NCBI GenBank assembly: GCA_017643495.1
Contig: JAEPNK010000001.1
Span: 415,623-479,622, forward strand
Reading direction: 5' to 3'
DNA: 64,000 bases
Source: Rhizobiaceae bacterium
GTDB taxonomy: Bacteria; Pseudomonadota; Alphaproteobacteria; Rhizobiales; Rhizobiaceae
Shown: one piece after another, positions 28,801-37,195 of the stretch
How positions within the stretch are numbered: the first letter of the stretch is position 1
Layout of the letters: each line of letters starts with the position of its first letter
Translations under genes and position numbers: made by a program
Notes under the pieces: model-generated
Told to the model about the DNA's origin: nothing
The model's input: only the letters and a program-made list of their open reading frames with translations
Database searches by the model: none

Positions 28801-28835
28801 AACCGGATGCGGCCTTGCCGTATCCGGTTTTTTCT
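28801..28835 (+). terminator. orphan plus-strand intrinsic terminator
   Basis: AACCGGAT at 28801-28808 pairs with ATCCGGTT at 28822-28829, and the plus strand continues TTTTCTT. No plus-strand gene ends nearby; the closest upstream is the sulfotransferase-like gene 700 bases away. On the minus strand the stem, which lies after the DUF1223 stop, is followed by AAAC and would terminate poorly. Confidence 0.55.
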
Positions 28836-28854
28836 TGCAGCTACAAAGTATCCT

Positions 28855-29604
28855 TCAAAGGCCCGCAATCACGGCAGCGCCCAGGATGGCTCCCGGGTCC
28901 CCCGCTTCATTGTTCTTTTGCAGAAGAAGGGCGCAGGCATCAAAACCGAGCTTCTTCATCTCGGCAACAGGGTAATCGACCTTCAGCCCGTCTTCGCCCA
29001 CCATGCCAAGCGCCTGCGTATCATGAACCACATTGTGATAGGTAAGTGTTTTCCCGCTGTTCTCGCCACGCTTGATCGTCACATCATGGTGTCTGTTGAA
29101 AAACACCATGTAGAGTGTCGCCTGATGAGCCATATCATCATTGCTGACCGAAACTTTCAGTGTATCGCCATCAATCCGGGCCTCAATCGGCACCAACATA
29201 CCGCGATCATCATTTGAAAAATATTCGATGACCTTGCGTATTTCCGCTTCTTTTGAGCCGACCACATGGGTCCGTCCATTGACAACGGCTTGCGGGGTAT
29301 AAACCTGCTGCTCTTCGAGGCTTCGCGCATAGGCATACTGGCGTTTTGTATTGGACTTGGAGGCAAACGTGTCCTTCCAGCCAAGATAATCCCAGTAGTC
29401 CACATGCCAACTCAATGCGAGGATCTGGTCCTCGCGGGCAAACTTAGCCATTATCCTGTCAGCAGGAGGACAGGAGTGACACCCCTGGCTGGTAAACATT
29501 TCCACCACAGCTTTGGGATGACGTATTTCCGCTGAGTATCCTGTTGCTCCCTGAACAGCAAAGGCAATCAGGCTAAACATGCTGGCAATGAAACATTTTT
29601 GCAT
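28855..29604 (-). CDS. DUF1223 family secreted thioredoxin-like protein
   Basis: A signal peptide (cleavage near YSA-E) is followed by the DUF1223 domain. The motif VEMFTSQGCHSCPPAD carries a CxxC pair in the position of a thioredoxin-fold active site, and SWHVDYWDYLGWKDTF is the other family hallmark. The periplasmic protein is probably a redox-active member of unknown substrate. Its length of 249 residues is typical. It lies upstream of the predicted small RNA on the same strand. Confidence 0.85.
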   Translation of the reverse strand: MQKCFIASMFSLIAFAVQGATGYSAEIRHPKAVVEMFTSQGCHSCPPADRIMAKFAREDQILALSWHVDYWDYLGWKDTFASKSNTKRQYAYARSLEEQQVYTPQAVVNGRTHVVGSKEAEIRKVIEYFSNDDRGMLVPIEARIDGDTLKVSVSNDDMAHQATLYMVFFNRHHDVTIKRGENSGKTLTYHNVVHDTQALGMVGEDGLKVDYPVAEMKKLGFDACALLLQKNNEAGDPGAILGAAVIAGL

Positions 29605-29790
29605 AAATTTTTCTCTTCAACGGCAAGCCGGAAAGGAACAAATCAACTTCGCGTTCCCGTTTATACATGTGCCCGGCCACCTGCACAGGACAACAAATAA
29701 CCCGGAGACTTCTTCAATTGCCACTCACAACTCGGTGTGCTGAAGGTTCATCCAGATTGACCGAAAGGCATTGCCATAGTTTACGCCAAG

Positions 29791-29817
29791 AAAAAAGCCG
29801 CCTGCAAGACAGGCGGC
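29791..29817 (-). terminator. intrinsic terminator of acnA
   Basis: GCCGCCTG at 29797-29804 and CAGGCGGC at 29810-29817 form a perfect 8-bp GC-rich stem with a 5-base loop. Read on the minus strand it is followed by TTTTTT (29791-29796). It lies 30 bases after the acnA stop codon. A shorter T run on the other side would make it weakly bidirectional. Confidence 0.92.
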
Positions 29818-29846
29818 CTTTCTTGTAATCATCTGTGAACACCAGA

Positions 29847-32549
29847 TCAGGCAGCTTCACGATTGAGGTTGCGCAGAACGTAATGCAGGATTCCGCCCGC
29901 ACGGTAATAGTCAAGCTCATCCTCGGTATCAACGCGAACCAGCAATTCGATTGTTTTCTTTGAGCCGTCACCATACGTGATTTCTGCTTCAATCGTCTGG
30001 CGCGGCTTCACATCAGCCAGGCCCTGAATGGAAACCTGCTCGTCTCCCTTCATTCCCAGACTGTCCCAACTGTCACCATTCTGGAATACCAATGGCAACA
30101 CACCCATACCGATCAGGTTGGAACGGTGAATCCGTTCGAAACTTTCCGTGATGACTGCTTTGACACCGAGCAGACGCGTACCCTTTGCTGCCCAGTCTCG
30201 GGAAGAACCGGTTCCGTATTCCTTGCCGGCGAAAACCACCAGTGGAACACCCTCTTCCTGATAGCGCATGGCGACATCATACATTGAGCCTTGTTCACCG
30301 GATGGATAGTGGCGTGAATATCCGCCTTCCACATTCTCCAGCATCTGGTTCTTGATGCGGATATTCGCGAATGTACCGCGCATCATGATTTCATGGTTAC
30401 CACGGCGTGAACCGTAAGAATTGAAGTCAATCGGGCGAACCTGACGATCCGTCAGATATTGGCCTGCAGGCGTTTCCGCCTTGAACGACCCTGCCGGAGA
30501 AATGTGGTCCGTCGTGATCGAATCCGAGAAAAGTCCAAGAATCCGGGCATTGTTGATATCCTCGATCGGAGCCGGTTCCATCGTCATGCCTTCAAAATAT
30601 GGCGGGTTCTGCACATAGGTTGACTGGGATGACCAGTCATAGGTTTCGCCGCCGGAAACCTCGATTTTCTGCCAGCCTTCATCGCCCTTGAACACATCGC
30701 CATAACGCTCGCGAAACATGTCTTCATTGATTGAAGTGCGGATCAGTTCCGCAATTTCATTCGACGACGGCCAGATGTCCTTCAGGTAGACATCATTACC
30801 GTCTGCGTCCTGCCCAAGCGGGTCACTGGTAATGTCGACATGCATCGAACCGGCAATCGCATAGGCAACAACCAGTGGTGGCGATGCAAGGTAATTGGCG
30901 CGACAATCGGGGCTTACCCGGCCCTCGAAATTGCGGTTGCCCGAAAGAACGGAACAAGCCAACACGTCATTTTCATTGATCGCCTTGGAAATCGGTTCGG
31001 GCAACGGGCCTGAATTGCCGATACAGGTGGTACAACCATAACCAACCAGATTGAAACCGAGTGCATCGAGGTCATCCTGCAACTCGGCTTTTTCCAGATA
31101 ATCGGTCACGATTTGCGATCCCGGAGCAAGGGACGTCTTGACCCAGGGCTTCACTGTCAGGCCTTTCTCGCGCGCATTGCGTGCGAGCAAACCTGCACCG
31201 ATCATTACGGACGGGTTTGAAGTGTTCGTGCAGGATGTGATCGCTGCAATGACGACATCGCCATCGTCAATCCTGTATTCCTCTCCTTCAACCTCATAAC
31301 GTTTCTCATCGCCCTTGCCGTTGATATCCCCGGATTTGATAGTTTTGGCAGCGTCCGCAAAAGCCTTGTCGGCACCGGCAAGTGTGACACGGTCCTGCGG
31401 TCGTTTGGGGCCGGAAATGGATGGCACCACATCTGCAAGATCAAGTTGAAGTGTCGAGGAGAAAACCGGATCCGGCGTATCGTCAGCACGCCACATGCCC
31501 TGCACCTTTGCATAGGCCTCGACAAGGGCAACACGGTCATCGGTGCGGCCCGTGGATTTCAGGTATTCAATTGTATCATCATCAACAGGGAAGAAACCGC
31601 AGGTTGCACCATATTCCGGAGCCATGTTGGCAATGGTTGCCTGGTCTTCGAGGGAAAGATTGGATAGCCCGGAACCGTAGAACTCGACAAATTTCCCGAC
31701 AACGCCTTTCTGCCTCAGCATTTCAACAACCGTCAGCACAAGGTCGGTGGCAGTCGTGCCCTCCGGCAGCTTGCCATCAAGACGGAAGCCGATAACTTCG
31801 GGAACAAGCATCGTGATCGGCTGGCCCAGCATGGCAGCCTCGGCCTCGATACCGCCGACACCCCAACCCAGAACGGAAAGGCCGTTCACCATCGTTGTAT
31901 GCGAATCCGTACCGACCAGCGTATCAGGATAGGCAACAGTCTTGCCATCAATATCTTTCGTCCAGACTGTCTGGGCGAGGTTCTCCAGGTTTACCTGGTG
32001 ACAAATCCCGGTTCCGGGAGGCACAACGCGGAAATTGTCAAATGCCTGCTGCCCCCATTTCAGGAAGGTATAGCGTTCGCCATTGCGTTCGTATTCACGA
32101 TCCACATTCATGGTGAAGGCTTTGTCATTGGCGAAAAAGTCGACCATGACAGAATGGTCGATAACAAGGTCACAAGGCACTTGCGGGTTGATGGCAGATG
32201 TCTCGCCACCAAGGTTTTTGGTTGCATCGCGCATTGCGGCAAGATCAACAACCGCCGGAACACCTGTAAAATCCTGCATGAGAACCCTTGCCGGGCGATA
32301 GGCAATCTCTGTTTCCGCCGAACCTGTATTGTTCAGCCATTCGGCAACAGCCTTGATACTGTCTGCCGTCACCGAACGCCCGTCTTCAAAGCGCAACAGG
32401 TTCTCCAGCAGCACCTTCAGGGAAAACGGCAGTCGCGAGATCCCCGCCAACCCGTTTTCTTCCGCTTTCGCAAGGGAGTAATACGTGAATTCCTTGCCAT
32501 TGACGGTCATTGTGGTTTTGCATTTGAAGCTGTCTAGGGAGTTCAGCAT
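29847..32549 (-). CDS. acnA: aconitate hydratase A
   Basis: AcnA isomerises citrate and isocitrate in the TCA cycle through a 4Fe-4S cluster. The cluster cysteines are seen in [17 protein letters not shown] and [13 protein letters not shown], and the C-terminal swivel domain has [18 protein letters not shown]. The frame extends to 32615, but homologues begin near [13 protein letters not shown], giving 900 residues from ATG 32549 with GGGAAAG upstream. It is divergent from the ccm operon across a region with a clear promoter and an Irr-box-like palindrome, so expression is probably tied to iron. Confidence 0.97.
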   Translation of the reverse strand: MLNSLDSFKCKTTMTVNGKEFTYYSLAKAEENGLAGISRLPFSLKVLLENLLRFEDGRSVTADSIKAVAEWLNNTGSAETEIAYRPARVLMQDFTGVPAVVDLAAMRDATKNLGGETSAINPQVPCDLVIDHSVMVDFFANDKAFTMNVDREYERNGERYTFLKWGQQAFDNFRVVPPGTGICHQVNLENLAQTVWTKDIDGKTVAYPDTLVGTDSHTTMVNGLSVLGWGVGGIEAEAAMLGQPITMLVPEVIGFRLDGKLPEGTTATDLVLTVVEMLRQKGVVGKFVEFYGSGLSNLSLEDQATIANMAPEYGATCGFFPVDDDTIEYLKSTGRTDDRVALVEAYAKVQGMWRADDTPDPVFSSTLQLDLADVVPSISGPKRPQDRVTLAGADKAFADAAKTIKSGDINGKGDEKRYEVEGEEYRIDDGDVVIAAITSCTNTSNPSVMIGAGLLARNAREKGLTVKPWVKTSLAPGSQIVTDYLEKAELQDDLDALGFNLVGYGCTTCIGNSGPLPEPISKAINENDVLACSVLSGNRNFEGRVSPDCRANYLASPPLVVAYAIAGSMHVDITSDPLGQDADGNDVYLKDIWPSSNEIAELIRTSINEDMFRERYGDVFKGDEGWQKIEVSGGETYDWSSQSTYVQNPPYFEGMTMEPAPIEDINNARILGLFSDSITTDHISPAGSFKAETPAGQYLTDRQVRPIDFNSYGSRRGNHEIMMRGTFANIRIKNQMLENVEGGYSRHYPSGEQGSMYDVAMRYQEEGVPLVVFAGKEYGTGSSRDWAAKGTRLLGVKAVITESFERIHRSNLIGMGVLPLVFQNGDSWDSLGMKGDEQVSIQGLADVKPRQTIEAEITYGDGSKKTIELLVRVDTEDELDYYRAGGILHYVLRNLNREAA

Positions 32550-32615
32550 GGACAAATCTTTCCCGAAGTTTGGAATTGTTCGTACGGCTGCGGATGAACG
32601 CGCCAGCTTGGCCAA

Positions 32616-32644
32616 TGTATAAGATCAAACAGCAACAATGTGAA
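32616..32644 (-). promoter_or_regulatory. sigma-70-type promoter of acnA
   Basis: On the minus strand TTCACA (32639-32644) and TATACA (32616-32621) are separated by exactly 17 bases. Initiation near 32609 would give a leader of about 60 bases. The Irr-like palindrome abuts the upstream edge of the -35 element. Confidence 0.6.
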
Positions 32645-32647
32645 GGG

Positions 32648-32664
32648 TTTATAATGATTCTAAA
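32648..32664. promoter_or_regulatory. candidate Irr box (iron control element) between acnA and ccmA
   Basis: TTTATAATGATTCTAAA is a near-perfect interrupted palindrome differing by one base from TTTAGAA-N3-TTCTAAA, the Irr/ICE consensus of Rhizobiales as I recall it. It sits just upstream of the acnA -35 element and overlaps a TATAAT hexamer that could be the -10 of ccmA. Aconitase and cytochrome c maturation genes are known or predicted Irr targets, which fits haem- and iron-dependent control of both directions. Confidence 0.6.
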
Positions 32665-32759
32665 GTATGACGGCACACGCCATCGTTGAACAGGCATTGC
32701 AGCAAACCGGCCTGAAATCAGGGCTTTGCCGTGGGCTGCATTGCAGGTAAACAGTTGCA

Positions 32760-33368
32760 ATGAAACTGACAGTTGACAACATGACCCTCGAACGGGGAGG
32801 CGAGCCGATTGTCTCCGGCATCGGATTTGAACTCGCCGCCGGGGAAGCGCTGGTCATTACCGGTGAAAACGGCTCCGGAAAATCAACCGCCCTGCGCGGA
32901 ATGGCCGGATTACTGCCCCTTGCATCAGGCTCGGTCAAACTGGCCGACGAAACGGGGAAACCATTCGAGGGACCGGTTCGTGAATATTGTCATTACCTTG
33001 GGCACCAAAACGCAATGAAGAGCGGCTTGACCGTTCACGACAATCTCGACTTCTGGCGCAGGTTCAATGGCCACCCCCATCTTGCTGTTGAGGAAGCACT
33101 GGAAGAAGTTGACCTCTTGCATACTGCCGATCTTCCCTTCCACTATCTTTCAGCAGGCCAGAAAAGGCGCGTCGCAATTGCCAGACTGCTGGTTTCTGAC
33201 AGGCCTGTATGGATACTTGACGAGCCAACTTCCGGTCTCGATGCACCCTCGGTCGCCACCTTCACCGGGTTGGTAAAAGCCTTTGCAGAAAGTGGTGGCA
33301 TTCTTGTTGCGGCGACCCATCTTGATCTCGGTATAAATGCCACCCGGCGACTGGAGTTTGCAGCTTGA
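32760..33368 (+). CDS. ccmA: cytochrome c biogenesis ATP-binding protein CcmA
   Basis: CcmA is the ATPase of the CcmABCD complex that releases haem-loaded CcmE for cytochrome c maturation. It shows Walker A TGENGSGKST, signature YLSAGQKRRVAIARLL and Walker B VWILDEPTSGLD. At 202 residues it has the usual short form. It is the first gene of ccmABCDG, starting at ATG 32760. ccmE, ccmF and ccmH are not in the window. Confidence 0.95.
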   Translation: MKLTVDNMTLERGGEPIVSGIGFELAAGEALVITGENGSGKSTALRGMAGLLPLASGSVKLADETGKPFEGPVREYCHYLGHQNAMKSGLTVHDNLDFWRRFNGHPHLAVEEALEEVDLLHTADLPFHYLSAGQKRRVAIARLLVSDRPVWILDEPTSGLDAPSVATFTGLVKAFAESGGILVAATHLDLGINATRRLEFAA

Positions 33369-33415
33369 CGGCAAGATTTTCCTTCTTCTTCCAGCAAGCA
33401 TTGAGCCGTTGCCAG

Positions 33416-33433
33416 CTAGCAGGGACTGGCTAG
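33416..33433 (+). promoter_or_regulatory. hairpin presenting the ccmB ribosome binding site in its loop
   Basis: CTAGC at 33416-33420 pairs with GCTAG at 33429-33433, and the 8-base loop AGGGACTG contains the ccmB Shine-Dalgarno AGGGA. It ends four bases before the ATG. The stem could tune ccmB translation, but five pairs are a modest structure. Confidence 0.35.
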
Positions 33434-33437
33434 ACCC

Positions 33438-34097
33438 ATGCTGGCACTCCTGTCTCGTGACATTCGTCTTTCATTGCACTCCAACGGTGGCAGCCTCACC
33501 GGACTGCTTTTCTTTCTGGCCGTGATTTCTGTATTTCCGTTTGCCATCGGACCTGACAATGCCTTGCTGTCCACACTGGCACCGGCAATTCTGTGGATCG
33601 GGGCGTTGTTGGCAAGCCTCCTCGACCTCGACAGGTTGTTTGCACAGGATCGCGAAGACGGCAGCCTCGACATTCTGGTAATGCAAACCCATCCGCTTGC
33701 CCTGACAATGTTTGTGAAAGCACTGGCGCACTGGCTTGTAACAGGCCTGCCCCTGGTTCTTGCAACACCCGTTTTCGGTATCATGCTCAACCTTTCCTTT
33801 CAGGGTATTCTGGCAACGGCAGGCACGCTTCTTGTCGGAACACCGGCGATCGCATTCATTGGCACGGCGGGAGCGGCTGTGGCTGTCAGATTGCCAAGGG
33901 GCGGCATGCTGATATCAGTGCTGGTCTTGCCACTGGTCATACCGGTGTTGATATTCGGCATTTCAGCCATCCGGGGCGCACTAGAAGAAACGGCCCCGTT
34001 CACGGCTCCACTGTTGTTCCTGTGCGCTGTCACCCTGTTCACTTCCGTGTTAGGACCTCTTGCCGCGGCAATAATGCTGCGTCATTCTGCCGACTGA
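33438..34097 (+). CDS. ccmB: haem exporter permease CcmB
   Basis: CcmB is the integral membrane partner of CcmA. The 219-residue protein has six hydrophobic helices and the family's N-terminal LLSRDIRLSLHSNGGSL and LFAQDREDGSLDILV segments. It starts at ATG 33438, 69 bases after the ccmA stop, the only sizeable gap in this operon. Confidence 0.95.
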   Translation: MLALLSRDIRLSLHSNGGSLTGLLFFLAVISVFPFAIGPDNALLSTLAPAILWIGALLASLLDLDRLFAQDREDGSLDILVMQTHPLALTMFVKALAHWLVTGLPLVLATPVFGIMLNLSFQGILATAGTLLVGTPAIAFIGTAGAAVAVRLPRGGMLISVLVLPLVIPVLIFGISAIRGALEETAPFTAPLLFLCAVTLFTSVLGPLAAAIMLRHSAD

Positions 34098-34120
34098 CTA
34101 CCGGCCGAGAAACGGGCCAT

Positions 34121-34915
34121 ATGACGACCATGACCGCAGACACGCAAAAAATATCGGGTGTATGGAGCCTTGCCAATCCGGGCCGCTTCATGGGCTTCGC
34201 CAATCGTGCCGTCCCGGTGATGGGCACTGTTGCAATTCTCCTGCTGCTACTGGGCCTCTACCTGTCGTTCAACGCACCGGAAGACTATCAGCAGGGCTAC
34301 ACGGTACTGATAATGTTCATTCACGTACCGGCTGCCTGGCTTGCAATGATGACCTATACGATAATGGCGATCTCGGCTATCGGCACCATAGTATGGAGAC
34401 ATCCCATGGCCGATGTATCCTTGCGCTCTGCAGCACCACTTGGCGCGGTATTCACCTTTCTGGCGCTGGCAACAGGCTCTCTTTGGGGTAAACCCATGTG
34501 GGGGACATGGTGGGAATGGGATGCTCGCATGACATCGGTACTCATTCTGCTGATCATCTATCTGGGGCTGATTGCGCTTTCCAAGGCCTTTGAAGAACCG
34601 GCAGAAGCTGCCCAACCGGTTGCGATCATGACACTGACCGGCTTTGTCATCATACCTGTCATAAAATTTTCAGTAGATTGGTGGAATACGCTCCACCAGC
34701 CGGCAAGCGTTTCCCGCTTTGACCGCCCGGCCATGTCGGCAGAGTTTCTTTATCCACTTCTGGTGATGGCTGCAGCCTATATGGCGATCTTTTTCACCCT
34801 GCATATCATGACAATGCGCAACGAGGTGCTTGCAAGACGTATTCGCAGCATCAAGCGACAGGCGGCACGCAGGAACAGCAGCAAGGCAACCCTATTGCAC
34901 GAGGATGAAGCGTGA
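34121..34915 (+). CDS. ccmC: haem transporter CcmC
   Basis: CcmC presents haem to CcmE. The tryptophan-rich haem-handling motif WGTWWEWDARMTS lies in the loop after the third of six membrane helices, and conserved histidines flank it (FIHVPAAW and NTLHQPASV). The open frame reaches back to 33593 through antisense-like sequence, so ATG 34121 is chosen; ATG 34130 is also possible. It overlaps ccmD by one base. Confidence 0.96.
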   Translation: MTTMTADTQKISGVWSLANPGRFMGFANRAVPVMGTVAILLLLLGLYLSFNAPEDYQQGYTVLIMFIHVPAAWLAMMTYTIMAISAIGTIVWRHPMADVSLRSAAPLGAVFTFLALATGSLWGKPMWGTWWEWDARMTSVLILLIIYLGLIALSKAFEEPAEAAQPVAIMTLTGFVIIPVIKFSVDWWNTLHQPASVSRFDRPAMSAEFLYPLLVMAAAYMAIFFTLHIMTMRNEVLARRIRSIKRQAARRNSSKATLLHEDEA

Positions 34916-35085
34916 TGTTCGGTGAGCATGCAGCCTTCATCATACCCGCCTACCTTGTCAGTTTTGCAGGCCTTGCCCTGCTTGCCGCTTACATCATCCT
35001 CACCCATGCCAGAAGACGCCATGAACTGGAAAAGCTGGAGCGAAGGATTCGAGAAAGCGACACAGACGTGAACAGACCGCAATGA
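34915..35085 (+). CDS. ccmD: haem exporter small subunit CcmD
   Basis: A 56-codon gene sits exactly between ccmC and ccmG, overlapping the ccmC stop by one base and the ccmG start by four. The protein, MFGEHAAFIIPAYLVSFAGL and onward, has one membrane helix at residues 8-30 followed by a basic, charged coil (RRRHELEKLERRIRES). This is the standard CcmD architecture, and the position in the operon settles the identity. CcmD helps release holo-CcmE from CcmC. Confidence 0.93.
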   Translation: MFGEHAAFIIPAYLVSFAGLALLAAYIILTHARRRHELEKLERRIRESDTDVNRPQ

Positions 35086-35669
35086 CCGGAAAAAAGCATT
35101 CACCCGGATCGAAATCTTGGCTGGCCTTCCTGCCCCTGGTTGTTTTCCTCGGACTGGCCGGAATGTTTTACATGCTGCTGACTACAGAGGACCGGGACAT
35201 ATCTGCCCTGCCTTCGGCCCTTCTTGACAAGCCGGTACCGGCACTGGCCCTGCCACCACTCGACGGATTGGAAACCGCGGGAAAACCCGTACCGGGCATG
35301 GTCCCGGAAATGTTTGCAGGCAAGCTGAGTGTCGTTAACGTGTTTGCATCATGGTGCGTCCCATGCCGTCAGGAACATCCGCAAATCATGTCCTTGGCCA
35401 ATGATGATCGCTGGCAGGTTATCGGCATCAATCACAAGGATGCCACCCGAAATGCACGCGCTTTTCTCGAAGAACTTGGCAATCCGTATGACTCAGTCGG
35501 CGTCGACCGCAACGGCCGGGCTTCAATAGAGTGGGGCGTGTACGGAGTTCCTGAAACCTTTCTGGTAGATCGCAATGGCCGTATTTTTTACAAACATGTA
35601 GGGCCAATCAGCGACAAGGCCTTGAGAAACCGGATCCTGCCGCTACTTGAAGATCAGCTTAAATCCTGA
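35082..35669 (+). CDS. ccmG: thiol:disulfide interchange protein CcmG/DsbE
   Basis: CcmG is a membrane-anchored periplasmic thioredoxin that keeps apocytochrome c haem-binding cysteines reduced. One N-terminal anchor (about 12-32) precedes the thioredoxin domain with FASWCVPCRQEHP and the cis-proline segment YGVPETFLVDRNGRI. The start overlaps ccmD as ATGA. It ends the operon. Confidence 0.95.
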   Translation: MTGKKHSPGSKSWLAFLPLVVFLGLAGMFYMLLTTEDRDISALPSALLDKPVPALALPPLDGLETAGKPVPGMVPEMFAGKLSVVNVFASWCVPCRQEHPQIMSLANDDRWQVIGINHKDATRNARAFLEELGNPYDSVGVDRNGRASIEWGVYGVPETFLVDRNGRIFYKHVGPISDKALRNRILPLLEDQLKS

Positions 35670-35683
35670 TCCACAGGCCAGCC

Positions 35684-36241
35684 ATGGCAGCAAGACTACA
35701 ACCTTCCTTTTCAAGCTCGGCACCGGATGGAGATCACCATTCCCGCCAGGTCTGCAATCATTGCAGCTTTGTCAGTTATGAAAACCCGAAAATCGTGGTT
35801 GGCTCTGTTGCCAGACATGATGACAGGATTTTGCTCTGTCGGCGGGCGATTGAGCCGCAATATGGTTTATGGACCATACCTGCCGGATATCTGGAACTTG
35901 GTGAAACACCTGAAGATGGCGCCAGGCGGGAAGCACGCGAAGAGGCCAATGCGGACCTGTCACTGAATGGTCTGCTGGCTGTCTATACCGTTCCACACCT
36001 CTCGCAGGTTCAGCTTTTTTATCGGTCAACATTTAACAGTCCGGATTTTTCGCCGGGGCGGGAAAGCCTTGAAGTCAATCTGTTCAAATGGGAGCAAATT
36101 CCCTGGGACAAACTCGCATTTCCCACAGTTCACTGGGCATTGCGCCATGATCGGGAAATGGAGCAGAACAGGACACGGATCCCGTTTTCCAATCCGCTTG
36201 AACAGACTGCCGGTTTTCAATCTGGTTCAGGCAACCTCTGA
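35684..36241 (+). CDS. NUDIX hydrolase with N-terminal zinc-ribbon-like segment
   Basis: The Nudix box appears as GYLELGETPEDGARREAREE, followed by ANA, with the usual second glycine replaced by asparagine, a variant seen in this subfamily. Before it lies RQVCNHCSFVSYENPKIVVG, half of a zinc ribbon with one CxxC pair. Members hydrolyse nucleoside diphosphate derivatives such as ADP-ribose or NADH; the substrate is not clear. It starts 15 bases after ccmG and may be read through from that operon. Its end overlaps the convergent gene at 36227 by 15 bases. Confidence 0.88.
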   Translation: MAARLQPSFSSSAPDGDHHSRQVCNHCSFVSYENPKIVVGSVARHDDRILLCRRAIEPQYGLWTIPAGYLELGETPEDGARREAREEANADLSLNGLLAVYTVPHLSQVQLFYRSTFNSPDFSPGRESLEVNLFKWEQIPWDKLAFPTVHWALRHDREMEQNRTRIPFSNPLEQTAGFQSGSGNL

Positions 36242-36571
36242 AGCCTTGAACGCATAAATTGAAACTTCGACTTCTTCTCCGTCAATCATTGCCCGTGTGA
36301 CTGTACGCCGATACATCTCACCTTCAAATGCATCAAGCTTGGCCCAGATATCGGGCAGCATGGAAGATTCGAAGATCTGGACTTCGGTCTCGTCACCGTT
36401 TTCATCCGGCACGAAAGCAGGAAATCCCGTCCATACTCCCTTGTCGGCCACCATACGTCTGCCACGCACCACGCCCTTTCGCCAGTGCCCGCTGACACCG
36501 TCAAGCTGGTGATGGTTCTCGCCACCGGGCGCCAGTGTGCCGTAACTGGCCAGCCGGTTTTCAGCTTTCAT
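36227..36571 (-). CDS. gamma-glutamylcyclotransferase-like (AIG2 fold) protein
   Basis: The 114-residue protein begins with ASYGTLAPGGENH, the substrate-loop motif of the AIG2/GGCT fold, and ends with the conserved AFEGEMYRRTVTRA and V-IYAF segments. Family members act on gamma-glutamyl peptides; the bacterial short forms are mostly uncharacterised. The start overlaps the yciB stop by 11 bases, so it is probably cotranscribed with ftsY-yciB. Confidence 0.8.
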   Translation of the reverse strand: MKAENRLASYGTLAPGGENHHQLDGVSGHWRKGVVRGRRMVADKGVWTGFPAFVPDENGDETEVQIFESSMLPDIWAKLDAFEGEMYRRTVTRAMIDGEEVEVSIYAFKASEVA

Positions 36572-37193
36572 GTTCGCCAGCCTCTTCTTCGATCCCGTGC
36601 CGCACCATTACCGGATACTGGAACATCATGAAGATAAGTGTCATCGGCATGGTCGCCCAAACCTTGAAGTTCACCCAGAAATCGTTTGAAAAATTGCGCC
36701 AGACAATTTCGTTCACCAATGCCAGAAACAGGAAGTAGCAACCCCAGCGAAAAGAAAGTTTGGTCCAGCCCTCATCGTCCAGTCGAAACGGTCCGTCAAA
36801 CAGCAATTTCATGAGTGGCATCTTGAACACGTAAAGGGCGATCAGGATCGTGCTGCCGAACAGAATGTTTACAATGGTCGGCTTCACCTTGATGAAGGTT
36901 TCATCCTGAAGATAGAGCGTCAGCCCCCCGAAGACGAACACCATCACTGCCGTTACCAGCGGCATCACCGCAATCCTGCGTTCCAGCATCCATGTAAGGC
37001 TCAGCGAAATTGCCATCGCCACCATGAAGAAGGCGGTTCCGATGAAAATCTTTCCGCCCAGTTGCAGCAACAGGGGATAGGCTTCAGCCAACTGTTCACC
37101 GTAGGTATTGGCAAGGAAAAAAACGACCAGCGGTCCCATTTCCAGCGCCAGTTTGACGCCCTGTCCAATCGGTTTCTTTTCGGTTTCGGACAT
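36561..37193 (-). CDS. yciB: inner membrane septation-associated protein YciB/IspZ
   Basis: YciB is a small polytopic protein linked to septation and envelope integrity. The motifs LALEMGPLVVFFLANTYGE, TFIKVKPTIVNILFGS and WRNFSNDFWVNFKVWA are diagnostic. About five or six membrane helices are visible in 210 residues. It begins two bases after ftsY ends, an arrangement common in rhizobia. Confidence 0.93.
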   Translation of the reverse strand: MSETEKKPIGQGVKLALEMGPLVVFFLANTYGEQLAEAYPLLLQLGGKIFIGTAFFMVAMAISLSLTWMLERRIAVMPLVTAVMVFVFGGLTLYLQDETFIKVKPTIVNILFGSTILIALYVFKMPLMKLLFDGPFRLDDEGWTKLSFRWGCYFLFLALVNEIVWRNFSNDFWVNFKVWATMPMTLIFMMFQYPVMVRHGIEEEAGEHES

Positions 37194-37195
37194 TG

